DNA of 12,391 nucleotides from an uncultured Haemophilus sp. (lineage in GTDB: Bacteria > Pseudomonadota > Gammaproteobacteria > Enterobacterales > Pasteurellaceae): contig NZ_CAJLNI010000052.1 of the NCBI RefSeq assembly GCF_905207935.1, positions 1 to 12,391 of the forward strand. The letters run 5' to 3'. Both the position numbers and the translations under genes were made by a program. Below, piece by piece: positions 5,917 through 12,391 of the stretch; position 1 is the stretch's first letter; every line of letters starts with the position of its first letter. Under the pieces are notes generated by a model, which did not search any database, had not been told where the DNA came from, and was given only the letters and a program-made list of their open reading frames with translations.

Positions 5917-6528
5917 TTAAGCTTTAGCTGCTAAATATCGCTCCACCGTATCCACAATCGCTTGAGTTTGCGGATCGATTTCAATATTCACTAAATCGCC
6001 AATTTGGCGTTTGCCGATTAGAGTTCTGTGTAAAGTTTCAGGGATTAAATTCACGCAGAATTCATCGTCTTTCACTTCACCGATAGTAAGACTGATGCCG
6101 TCAATGGCGATAAATCCTTTGGTGAGTATATATTTCATCACATCTTTATTGGGTAATTTAAACCAAACCTGACGATTGTTTTCGCTTTCGATAATCTGTG
6201 AAACGCTTGCGGTACAATAAACGTGGCCGGATAAAATATGTCCACCAATTTCTGCGCCCATTTGCATTGCCCGTTCGATATTCACAAAATCCCCGGCTTT
6301 TAAGTTACCAAGATTGGTGATGCGCAAGGTTTCTTGCATTAAGTCAAAGCTAACTAGATCATCGTGAATTTCAGTTACTGTTAAGCACACGCCATTATTC
6401 GCCACTGATGCACCGATTTCTAAGCCTTTTCGCATTTCAGCTGGTAATTTTACGATCTGTGTTCTAAAATTATCGCTATCTTTAATTGCATGAATTTGGG
6501 CGATGCCCTGTACAATACCTGTAAACAT
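5917..6528 (-). CDS. ribE: Riboflavin synthase, alpha subunit
   Basis: Cytoplasmic enzyme that dismutates two 6,7-dimethyl-8-ribityllumazine molecules to riboflavin and the ribitylamino-pyrimidine, the last step of vitamin B2 synthesis. At 203 residues it is the usual size. It begins with the family signature MFTGIVQG and contains two homologous lumazine-binding barrels, about 1-95 and 96-190. The first has NGVCLTV and the second DGISLTIGEV, the matching ligand-site segments. A start 23 codons further upstream is open, but MFTGIVQG is the universal family N-terminus and has AAGGA before the ATG at 6528. It is divergent from the MATE gene and convergent with the CRISPR array side. The gene is called ribC in some enterobacterial literature. 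No FMN riboswitch is visible in its short leader. Confidence 0.97.
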   Translation of the reverse strand: MFTGIVQGIAQIHAIKDSDNFRTQIVKLPAEMRKGLEIGASVANNGVCLTVTEIHDDLVSFDLMQETLRITNLGNLKAGDFVNIERAMQMGAEIGGHILSGHVYCTASVSQIIESENNRQVWFKLPNKDVMKYILTKGFIAIDGISLTIGEVKDDEFCVNLIPETLHRTLIGKRQIGDLVNIEIDPQTQAIVDTVERYLAAKA

Positions 6529-6558
6529 TATTATTCCTTCATTAAAAATTTTTCCAAT

Positions 6559-6588
6559 ATTATAGCAAAATTTATGAATTCTCGTCTT
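6559..6588 (-). promoter_or_regulatory. Candidate ribE promoter
   Basis: On the minus strand TGCTATAAT (6567-6559) is a perfect extended -10, the same nine bases as in the CRISPR repeats. A weak -35 candidate AAGACG (6588-6583) lies 18 bp upstream. Initiation near 6552 would give ribE a leader of about 24 nt with its AAGGA site. The promoter overlaps the start of the divergent MATE gene. Confidence 0.55.
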
Positions 6589-7971
6589 TTTTCTCAATAC
6601 CGTATTGATATTAAAAAACTTATCCGAATTGCGACACCTATCGGGCTTGCCCAGTTAGCTCAAACTGGCATGGGCACCGTGGATGTGATTATGGCGGGGC
6701 GTGTGAGCTCGGCTGATGTAGGCGGTGTCGGTATTGGTGCCTCCATTTGGCTACCTTTAGTACTTTTCGGACAAGGCTTATTACTCGCCTTGCCACCAAC
6801 AATTTCCTATTTAAATGGATCTGGACAACGCCATCGCATTGCTCACCAAGTGAGACAAGGCCTTTGGATTTCATTTTTAGTGATGATTCCCCTTGCACTC
6901 ATCATCTATCATAATGATTTCATATTGCAGTTTATGAATATGGATGCCCACATGGCAGATGTGACGATGAATTATTTGCGTGCGATGGTGTGGGGCTTAC
7001 CTGCCTATTTATTGCTGATTAATTTCCGCTGTTTGAATGATGGCATTGCCAAAACAAAACCCGCCATGGTGATTACCTTCATGGGGTTAATGCTGAACAT
7101 TCCGCTGAATTATATGTTTATTTACGGCAAATTTGGTGCACCTGCATTGGGCGGTGTCGGTTGTGGTGTGGCAACGGCTATTGTCAACTGGGCGATGGCA
7201 ATCTTGATGATTACCTATTCTGCCAAAAACTATAACGAACGTAGTTTGAAAGTCTTTGAAAAGATTATTGAAAAGCCAGACATCAAAACACTGAAAAAAT
7301 TGACCGCACTTGGCTTGCCGATCGCGATTGCACTATGTAGTGAAGTGTCACTGTTTGCCTTGAGTAGTTTATTACTTTCCCCATTAGGCGCAGATGTGGT
7401 CGCCAGCCACCAAATTGCCTTAAATACCAGTGCCGTAGCCTTTATGTTCCCCATGTCTATTGCGATGGCTGCTACCATTTTAGTGGCGCAAGAACTGGGT
7501 AATCATGCACCACAAAAAGCCAAAATCATGGCTCACGCGGCTATTATTCTTGGCTTAATTGCAGCAAGTGTATTGGCGTTGGTGATTTGGGTATTTAGTG
7601 CAGAGATCGCTACATTGATTGTAGGCGATAATGCCACCGTTATTGCTCTTTCAAGCAGCTTATTAGCGATAGCGGCGATTTATCAATTTTCAGATTCAGT
7701 GCAAGTCGTCGTGAGCGGTATTTTACGTGGCTATAAAGACACCAAAATTATCCTTTATATCACATTACTTGCCTATTGGGGCGTAGGTATTCCGGTTGGG
7801 TATATTCTTTCACGAACGGATTGGATTGTTCCAAGCATCGGCGCAAAAGGTTTTTGGGTTGCGTTTATCATTGCCTTAACCATTGCTGCGGCTTTACTCT
7901 TTATTCGGATGCGAAAAATCCAATCACAATCTGATGAAGCCATTATTCAACAGTTAGAAAGATTGAAGTAG
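6574..7971 (+). CDS. mdtK: MATE multidrug efflux pump (NorM/HmrM/MdtK type)
   Basis: Inner-membrane antiporter that exports cationic drugs and dyes in exchange for Na+ or H+. It has 465 residues and about twelve hydrophobic helices in two MatE halves (roughly 15-230 and 240-450). The conserved acidic residues of the NorM branch are present: D37 in GMGTVDVIMAG of helix 1 and E257 in CSEVSLFAL of helix 7. These align with D36 and E255 of Vibrio NorM. H. influenzae HmrM is the nearest named relative I recognise, and there too the gene neighbours ribE. The start at 6574 is chosen because upstream ATGs lie inside ribE and MNSRLFSQYR leads directly into helix 1. No Shine-Dalgarno is visible, so the leader may be very short. 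An uptake signal lies inside the gene at 7303-7311. Confidence 0.95.
   Translation: MNSRLFSQYRIDIKKLIRIATPIGLAQLAQTGMGTVDVIMAGRVSSADVGGVGIGASIWLPLVLFGQGLLLALPPTISYLNGSGQRHRIAHQVRQGLWISFLVMIPLALIIYHNDFILQFMNMDAHMADVTMNYLRAMVWGLPAYLLLINFRCLNDGIAKTKPAMVITFMGLMLNIPLNYMFIYGKFGAPALGGVGCGVATAIVNWAMAILMITYSAKNYNERSLKVFEKIIEKPDIKTLKKLTALGLPIAIALCSEVSLFALSSLLLSPLGADVVASHQIALNTSAVAFMFPMSIAMAATILVAQELGNHAPQKAKIMAHAAIILGLIAASVLALVIWVFSAEIATLIVGDNATVIALSSSLLAIAAIYQFSDSVQVVVSGILRGYKDTKIILYITLLAYWGVGIPVGYILSRTDWIVPSIGAKGFWVAFIIALTIAAALLFIRMRKIQSQSDEAIIQQLERLK
7303..7311 (-). repeat. Uptake signal sequence inside the MATE gene
   Basis: ACCGCACTT, complement of the uptake core, in the codons for LTALG before helix 7. 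It has the typical TTG flank. Confidence 0.8.
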
Positions 7972-7978
7972 TTAAAGT

Positions 7979-8010
7979 AAAAAGTGCGGTCAATTTTGAC
8001 CGCACTTTTT
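7979..8010 (+). terminator. Perfect paired-USS terminator after the MATE gene
   Basis: The arms AAAAAGTGCGGTCAA (7979-7993) and TTGACCGCACTTTTT (7996-8010) form a 15-bp perfect inverted repeat. It is built from two opposed uptake signals (7982-7990 and 7999-8007) with a TT centre, and has T-runs in both directions. It lies eight bases after the MATE stop. It can also terminate the leftward immunity-like gene that ends at 8038. Confidence 0.9.
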
Positions 8011-8037
8011 ATTCTTGAATTTAAAATTAGATGCTTT

Positions 8038-8388
8038 TTAAACTTCTCTATACCCTTCATATTCCCAATCAAAATATTTTTGTAACTGAATAACAATATC
8101 ATCCCAGGTTTCTCCTGATATACTATTTATCATGAGTGACAAATAATTTTCTATGTCATCTAATGTTTTCAGAGCAACAACCATTCCTTTATTTATCACC
8201 AAGACCTTTTCTCTTTGCACCATTCCTACATTAAAAACATTAGTATAAAAATAGTCACTCCCAGAATTTCCTTTTGTTCCTATTGCTAATGTTAAATTTA
8301 AGCAATAAGCTGGCTTAAGAACTAGTAAGGATGCCTCATCCCTCGTCGAAAAGCCATAATCAATCCATTTTAAATCAGCTATAAGCAT
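8038..8388 (-). CDS. Probable Imm8-family immunity protein, orphan
   Basis: 116 residues, cytoplasmic, with no signal peptide or membrane helix. The pattern resembles the Imm8 family of immunity proteins, which neutralise polymorphic or contact-dependent toxins: an N-terminal strand (MLIADLKWIDYG), a central LNLTLAIGTKGNSGSDYFYTNV segment with the IGxKG-G-D-F arrangement, and a C-terminal helix with W-x-x-I-V followed by YFDWEYEGY. This is recognition by eye without a profile search. The ATG has an excellent Shine-Dalgarno (AGGGGAAG, minus strand 8399-8392). A weak promoter may lie upstream (TATAAA 8425-8420 with TTGCTT 8448-8443 at 17 bp). No toxin gene is nearby, so it may be an orphan immunity gene protecting against other strains' toxins, or the remnant of a larger toxin module. 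Confidence 0.65.
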   Translation of the reverse strand: MLIADLKWIDYGFSTRDEASLLVLKPAYCLNLTLAIGTKGNSGSDYFYTNVFNVGMVQREKVLVINKGMVVALKTLDDIENYLSLMINSISGETWDDIVIQLQKYFDWEYEGYREV

Positions 8389-8542
8389 TTACTTCCCCTA
8401 TGAACTCTAAACTATACGTTTTATAAATGAAAACTTATCAACAAGCAATTAAAAACTAACATCAGAAAATTTATGCTATTTAAAAGTAAAAAATAATTTG
8501 TACAGAGTACTTTCACACACAAATATAAAGTGCTCCATCATG
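8389..8542. other. AT-rich gap between the two accessory genes
   Basis: These 154 bases hold the ribosome site and the weak promoter candidate of the immunity-like gene. I see no further ORF, RNA structure or repeat. The AT-richness resembles the adjoining accessory genes more than the housekeeping genes on either side. Confidence 0.5.
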
Positions 8543-8746
8543 CTATTTTGTTTTTCTTTTAGTTGTTAGAAATATAATAGGAAGAATGAGAATATGAAGT
8601 TTCAAACTTGCTACTATTGCCTCTTTTGCTAGAAGAACATAATTTATGTTATTAACTCCCGAATCAAATTGCACATAAAAAATAGCAACAAAATAAATCA
8701 AAGAAAAAGCCAGAATACTCACAAAATATCCAAAAACATATTTCAT
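8543..8746 (-). CDS. Small two-helix membrane protein, unknown
   Basis: 67 residues with a hydrophobic N-terminal helix at about 4-27 (YVFGYFVSILAFSLIYFVAI), a polar middle (QFDSGVNNINYVL), and a second hydrophobic helix at about 43-60. It ends in a basic tail TTKRKTK, which suggests that the C-terminus stays in the cytoplasm. I do not recognise a family. The ATG at 8746 has AAAGG about ten bases upstream, a slightly long spacing. It lies upstream of and on the same strand as the immunity-like gene, 154 bp away. It may belong to the same accessory module, for instance as a second immunity or toxin-module protein, but this is only inferred from position. It may also be a fragment of a longer gene. 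Confidence 0.5.
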   Translation of the reverse strand: MKYVFGYFVSILAFSLIYFVAIFYVQFDSGVNNINYVLLAKEAIVASLKLHILILPIIFLTTKRKTK

Positions 8747-8793
8747 TATTCTATTACCTTTGAGTCACTCATATTCTATCTAAGTTTAAGGAT

Positions 8794-8823
8794 AAAAAGT
8801 GCGGTCAAAATTGACCGCACTTT
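8794..8823 (-). terminator. Perfect paired-USS terminator after rng
   Basis: AAAGTGCGGTCAA (8796-8808) and TTGACCGCACTTT (8811-8823) form a 13-bp perfect inverted repeat from two opposed uptake signals (8797-8805 and 8814-8822) with an AA centre. On the minus strand five T follow (8798-8794). It starts six bases beyond the rng stop and is the rng terminator. Confidence 0.9.
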
Positions 8824-8829
8824 CGTCTT

Positions 8830-10305
8830 TTACATCACTACTACATCAAATTGTTCTTGGTTGTAGTACTGTTCTGTTTTGACTTGAACCTGTTTGCTGA
8901 TGAACATTTCGATCTCTGGCAATAAACCGTGCGATTCTTCTTTGATTAAGTAATCCGCCACAGCTGGAGAGGCATAAACCACAAATTGTTCACTTGAGAA
9001 TAAGTGGTTAACACGGATGATCTCACGCATAATTTCATAGCATACTGTTTCGACGGTTTTTACGCGTCCACGACCTTGACAAGTTGGACACTCATCACAC
9101 AAAACGTGCTCTAAACTTTCACGAGTACGTTTACGCGTCATTTCCACTAAGCCAAGTTGAGTAAAGCCATTTACATTGGTTTTTACGCGATCTTTTGATA
9201 GCGCCTCCTCCAAGGATTCAATCACGCGATTGCGATGTTCATCGGTTTGCATATCAATAAAATCAATAATGATAATACCGCCTAAATTACGCAGTTGTAG
9301 CTGCTGAGCAATGGCTTTAGTGGCCTCAATATTGGTGTTAAAAATCGTTTCATCTAAATTTCGATGACCAACGAAAGCACCCGTATTGATATCAATGGTC
9401 GTCATGGCTTCAGTTTGCTCAATAATGAGATAGCCGCCCGATTTTAAATTCACGCGTTTTTCAAGTGCATTTTGAATACCACGTTCTACGCCATAAATAT
9501 CAAAAATCGGCTGATTGCCCGTATAAAGCATCAATTTTTCACTTAATTCAGGCATGAATTCATCGGTAAACTCTTTCACTTCGTTAAAACAAAGTTTGGA
9601 ATCGATATGAATTTTCTCTAAATTGGCACCGATAAAATCACGCAAAATACGTTGTGGTAATGCGGGTTCGCCATAAATTTTAGAACGGGTTGGATATTTA
9701 CCTTTACGTTCAAGCACTTTACGCCATAAACGTTTTAAAAATTCAGCATCTTGACGTAACTCTTCTTCCGTTGCACCTTCGGTGGCGGTACGAATAATAA
9801 AGCCGCCTAACTCATCACAAAAAGGCTCAACTAACGCTTTTAGTCTTGCGCGTTCTTCTTCACTTTCAATACGTTGCGATACACCAACATGGCTATTTTC
9901 TGGCATAAAGACGAGATAACGAGAAGGCAATGTAATATCCGTGGTTAATCTTGCACCTTTGGTACCCAAAGGATCTTTTACCACTTGTACTACGATATCC
10001 TGCCCTTCGCGTACGAGTTCTGATATAGTTTTGGCGCGGAATTTCTTTTGCTCATTCACATCCACGCATTCGGTATGCGATAAAATATCGGAGGCATGCA
10101 AAAATGCCGCTTTTTCTAAACCGATATCCACAAACGCGGACTGCATCCCCGGTAAAACTCGGGTTACTCGCCCTTTATAAATATTCCCCACGATGCCACG
10201 TTTGGCTTGACGTTCAATATGAACTTCTTTTAAAACGCCCGTTTCCACCAACGCAACACGGGTTTCATTGGGCGTAACATTCATTAATAATTCAACAGAA
10301 TCCAT
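8830..10305 (-). CDS. rng: Ribonuclease G
   Basis: Endoribonuclease of the RNase E/G family. It matures the 5' end of 16S rRNA and takes part in mRNA decay, cleaving AU-rich single strands with a preference for 5'-monophosphate ends. It has 491 residues, close to E. coli RNase G (489), and lacks the long C-terminal scaffold of RNase E. The N-terminus ELLMNVTPNETRVAL is family-typical. An S1 RNA-binding domain covers about 36-125 (RGIVGNIYKGRVTRVLPGMQSAFVDIG). The catalytic DNase I-like domain carries the magnesium ligands D305 (TTIDINTG) and D348 (IIIIDFIDM). The Zn-link cysteines are C406 and C409 (CPTCQGRG). All sit two residues after their RNase E counterparts. The ATG at 10305 has AAGG eight bases upstream. 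It is divergent from putP. Confidence 0.98.
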   Translation of the reverse strand: MDSVELLMNVTPNETRVALVETGVLKEVHIERQAKRGIVGNIYKGRVTRVLPGMQSAFVDIGLEKAAFLHASDILSHTECVDVNEQKKFRAKTISELVREGQDIVVQVVKDPLGTKGARLTTDITLPSRYLVFMPENSHVGVSQRIESEEERARLKALVEPFCDELGGFIIRTATEGATEEELRQDAEFLKRLWRKVLERKGKYPTRSKIYGEPALPQRILRDFIGANLEKIHIDSKLCFNEVKEFTDEFMPELSEKLMLYTGNQPIFDIYGVERGIQNALEKRVNLKSGGYLIIEQTEAMTTIDINTGAFVGHRNLDETIFNTNIEATKAIAQQLQLRNLGGIIIIDFIDMQTDEHRNRVIESLEEALSKDRVKTNVNGFTQLGLVEMTRKRTRESLEHVLCDECPTCQGRGRVKTVETVCYEIMREIIRVNHLFSSEQFVVYASPAVADYLIKEESHGLLPEIEMFISKQVQVKTEQYYNQEQFDVVVM

Positions 10306-10422
10306 TTTTTCGACCTTAGTTTTAATGGTATAAGTCTATCGAAAAGGAAAATAGAATAATAGACCCAAATAAGGTAAAATGTGACCTTTCTCAAATTTTC
10401 ATGACTTTTTTTGGTGTATTTA
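10306..10422. other. Divergent rng/putP intergenic region
   Basis: These 117 AT-rich bases must hold the promoters of both rng and putP. Several -10-like words occur (TAGAAT 10352-10357 and TAAAAT 10375-10380 on the plus strand), but none has a convincing -35 at correct spacing, so I assign no promoter. putP has only a weak GGTG ribosome site. No uptake signal or stable hairpin is seen. Confidence 0.5.
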
Positions 10423-11937
10423 ATGTTTGGTTTAGACCCAACACTTATTACTTTTAGTATTTATATTTTCGGCATGATTTTAATCGGTGTCCTTGCCTAT
10501 TATTACACAAACAACTTATCCGATTATATTTTAGGTGGCCGTAAACTCGGAAGTTTTGTGACAGCCATGTCTGCTGGCGCATCTGATATGTCAGGCTGGC
10601 TATTAATGGGCTTACCGGGAGCTGTTTATGTTTCTGGGCTTGTAGAAGGTTGGATCGCCATTGGTTTAATTCTCGGCGCTTATTTTAACTGGTTACTCGT
10701 GGCTGGTCGTTTGCGGATCTATACCGAATTTAACAACAATGCGCTCACATTACCGGAATATTTCCACCATCGCTTTGGCACATCACATAATCTCTTAAAA
10801 ATTGTGTCTGCAACAATCATCTTAGCATTCTTCACGATTTATTGTGCTTCCGGTGTGGTTGCAGGCGCGAAATTATTCCAAAACCTGTTTTCTGTTGAAT
10901 ACTCTACGGCGATTTGGTACGGCGCATTAGCAACCATTATTTACACCTTTATTGGTGGATTTTTAGCGGTGAGTTGGACTGATACCATTCAAGCCACATT
11001 GATGATTTTTGCCTTAATTTTAACGCCACTCTTCATCTTTTTTAGTTTGGACGATACATCACAATTTACTGAAGTACTCCATCAAGCTGAAATTGCGGCA
11101 AGTAAAGACTTCACCGATTTATTCACGGCAACCACGCCATTAGGTTTATTAAGTTTAGCCGCTTGGGGCTTAGGTTATTTTGGTCAGCCACATATTCTGG
11201 CTCGATTTATGGCAGCTTATTCAGTGAAATCATTAATCAAAGCACGCCGTATTAGTATGACGTGGATGGTGATTTGCCTAGCTGGTGCGATTGGTATTGG
11301 TTTCTTCGGCATCCCTTATTTCTTTGCCAATCCAGGTGTAGCTAGCGTAGTAAATCACGAACCAGAACAAGTGTTTATTGAACTGGCTAAATTGCTCTTT
11401 AATCCATGGATTGCTGGTATTCTACTGTCTGCAATTTTAGCGGCGGTGATGAGTACACTTTCTGCACAATTATTAATTTCTTCAAGCTCTATTACTGAAG
11501 ATTTTTATAAAGGGTTTATTCGTCCAAAAGCCGCTGAAAAAGAATTGGTCTGGTTAGGTCGTGCAATGGTTTTAGTTATCGCAGGCATTGCAATTTGGAT
11601 TGCGCAAGATGAAAACAGTAAAGTATTAAAACTCGTTGAATTTGCTTGGGCAGGGTTTGGTTCTGCATTTGGTCCTGTTGTGCTTTTCTCCTTATTCTGG
11701 AAACGCATGACTTCATCAGCAGCGATGGCGGGTATGGTTGTTGGCGCAGTGGTTGTCTTTGCTTGGAAATCCGTGATTCCTCAAACCAGTGAATGGTTTA
11801 ATGTGTATGAGATGATCCCTGGATTTACGCTTGCTAGCTTTGCAATTATTGTGGTTTCTCTCCTTTCTTCAGAACCAGAAAATGAAGTTAAAGAAACCTT
11901 TGAAAAAGCCGAAAAAGCCTATAAGGAAGCAAAATAA
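10423..11937 (+). CDS. putP: Na+/proline symporter PutP
   Basis: Inner-membrane sodium:solute symporter (SSS family) that imports proline with Na+. It has 504 residues (E. coli 502) and about thirteen hydrophobic helices. Near-identical family segments are seen: FGMILIGVLAYY, YILGGRKLGSFVTAMSAGASDMSGWLLMGLPGA split over helices 1-2, and NNNALTLPEYF. Na+-site residues D55 and S57 fall at the same numbers as in E. coli when the ATG at 10423 is used, which decides against the TTG start at 10411. The second Na+-site pair is S344/T345 in AAVMSTLSAQ. The C-terminus is cytoplasmic and highly charged (EPENEVKETFEKAEKAYKEAK). No putA or putR is adjacent here. The stop overlaps the cmoB start (TAATG), so the two are probably cotranscribed. 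Confidence 0.97.
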   Translation: MFGLDPTLITFSIYIFGMILIGVLAYYYTNNLSDYILGGRKLGSFVTAMSAGASDMSGWLLMGLPGAVYVSGLVEGWIAIGLILGAYFNWLLVAGRLRIYTEFNNNALTLPEYFHHRFGTSHNLLKIVSATIILAFFTIYCASGVVAGAKLFQNLFSVEYSTAIWYGALATIIYTFIGGFLAVSWTDTIQATLMIFALILTPLFIFFSLDDTSQFTEVLHQAEIAASKDFTDLFTATTPLGLLSLAAWGLGYFGQPHILARFMAAYSVKSLIKARRISMTWMVICLAGAIGIGFFGIPYFFANPGVASVVNHEPEQVFIELAKLLFNPWIAGILLSAILAAVMSTLSAQLLISSSSITEDFYKGFIRPKAAEKELVWLGRAMVLVIAGIAIWIAQDENSKVLKLVEFAWAGFGSAFGPVVLFSLFWKRMTSSAAMAGMVVGAVVVFAWKSVIPQTSEWFNVYEMIPGFTLASFAIIVVSLLSSEPENEVKETFEKAEKAYKEAK

Positions 11938-12391
11938 TGATTGATTTTCGTCCTTTTTATCAGCAAATTGCCACCACTAATTTATCTGCTTGGCTAGAAA
12001 CATTGCCTTTGCAGTTAAAAGAATGGGAAAAACAAACCCATGGTGATTATGCCAAATGGTCAAAAATCGTGGACTTTCTCCCTGATTTACAGGCAGATAC
12101 CATCGATTTAAAAAATGCGGTGAAATCTGACCGCACTTCCCCACTTTCGGAAGGCGAAAAACAACGTATTATCCACCATTTAAAGCAATTGATGCCGTGG
12201 CGAAAAGGACCTTATCATTTATTTGATATTCACGTGGATTGCGAATGGCGTTCTGATTTCAAATGGGATCGTGTTTTGCCTCATCTTGCGCCATTAAAAG
12301 ATCGTACCATTTTAGATGTGGGCTGCGGTAGCGGCTACCATATGTGGCGAATGGTTGGTGAAGGTGCAAAAATGGTCGTTGGTATTGATCC
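11937..12391 (+). CDS. cmoB: tRNA U34 carboxymethyltransferase, 5' part
   Basis: CmoB transfers a carboxymethyl group from carboxy-S-adenosylmethionine (made by CmoA) to 5-hydroxyuridine at tRNA position 34, giving cmo5U, which widens wobble decoding. The first 151 residues are present of about 320 expected; the gene is cut by the window end, not broken. Visible signatures are the N-terminal MIDFRPFYQQIA, the CmoB-specific MPWRKGP (86-92), the EWRSDFKWDRVLPHL segment, and the methyltransferase nucleotide loop LDVGCGSG (126-133) followed by YHMWRM. Translation starts inside the putP stop codon (TAATG, one-base overlap), implying coupling. An uptake signal (12130-12138, minus) lies in a variable loop near residues 60-70, preceded by an 8-of-9 copy on the plus strand. 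Confidence 0.95.
   Translation, partial: MIDFRPFYQQIATTNLSAWLETLPLQLKEWEKQTHGDYAKWSKIVDFLPDLQADTIDLKNAVKSDRTSPLSEGEKQRIIHHLKQLMPWRKGPYHLFDIHVDCEWRSDFKWDRVLPHLAPLKDRTILDVGCGSGYHMWRMVGEGAKMVVGID
12130..12138 (-). repeat. Uptake signal sequence inside cmoB
   Basis: ACCGCACTT encodes part of SDRTS. A near copy in the other orientation (AAATGCGGT, 12113-12121 region) lies just upstream, so the pair forms an imperfect inverted repeat within the coding sequence. Confidence 0.75.

Noticed and set aside
8669..8866. Plus-strand 65-codon ORF across the small membrane gene and the rng terminator
   Set aside because: It runs through the paired-USS terminator and the rng stop, has no ribosome site, and has an AT-driven composition (many K, N, I, S).
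9941..10180. Plus-strand ORF within rng
   Set aside because: It is antisense to the conserved S1 region of RNase G, which fully explains the open frame.

Overview
The window looks like chromosomal DNA from a Haemophilus species, most likely Haemophilus parainfluenzae. Three things point there. The 9-bp Pasteurellaceae uptake signal AAGTGCGGT, or its complement, recurs throughout, both inside genes and as paired inverted copies in terminators. Base composition is AT-rich. The housekeeping proteins (RibE, a NorM/HmrM-type MATE pump, RNase G, PutP, CmoB) read as gamma-proteobacterial and Pasteurellaceae-like.

Positions 1-5850 hold a complete, apparently intact type II-C CRISPR-Cas locus. From left to right it contains the 3' end of an unknown gene with its terminator, a tracrRNA on the minus strand (about 263-160) with its own consensus promoter, and then on the plus strand cas9 (1055 aa, all RuvC and HNH catalytic residues present), a hairpin with a T-run, cas1, and cas2 overlapping cas1. 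A 15-repeat, 14-spacer array follows. The crRNA strand of the array is the minus strand. Every repeat ends in a perfect extended -10 element (TGCTATAAT), so each crRNA probably has its own promoter, as in Neisseria meningitidis. The crRNA repeat pairs with an 18-nt perfect anti-repeat in the tracrRNA. Cas9 with crRNA:tracrRNA cuts invading DNA; Cas1-Cas2 insert new spacers. The system is of a known kind. Its most notable features are an apparent DNA patch in the PAM-interacting domain of cas9 and the polarity of repeat decay in the array.

Positions 5917-7971 hold divergent ribE (riboflavin synthase, minus) and a MATE efflux pump gene (plus), sharing a 45-bp intergenic region. Positions 8011-8790 are a small AT-rich accessory patch on the minus strand, with a probable Imm8-family orphan immunity protein and a 67-residue two-helix membrane protein of unknown function. 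Positions 8830-10305 hold rng (RNase G, minus). Divergent from it are putP (Na+/proline symporter) and the start of cmoB (tRNA wobble-uridine modification), which overlaps the putP stop codon and is cut by the window end. The intergenic regions hold mainly terminators, two of them perfect paired-uptake-signal hairpins.
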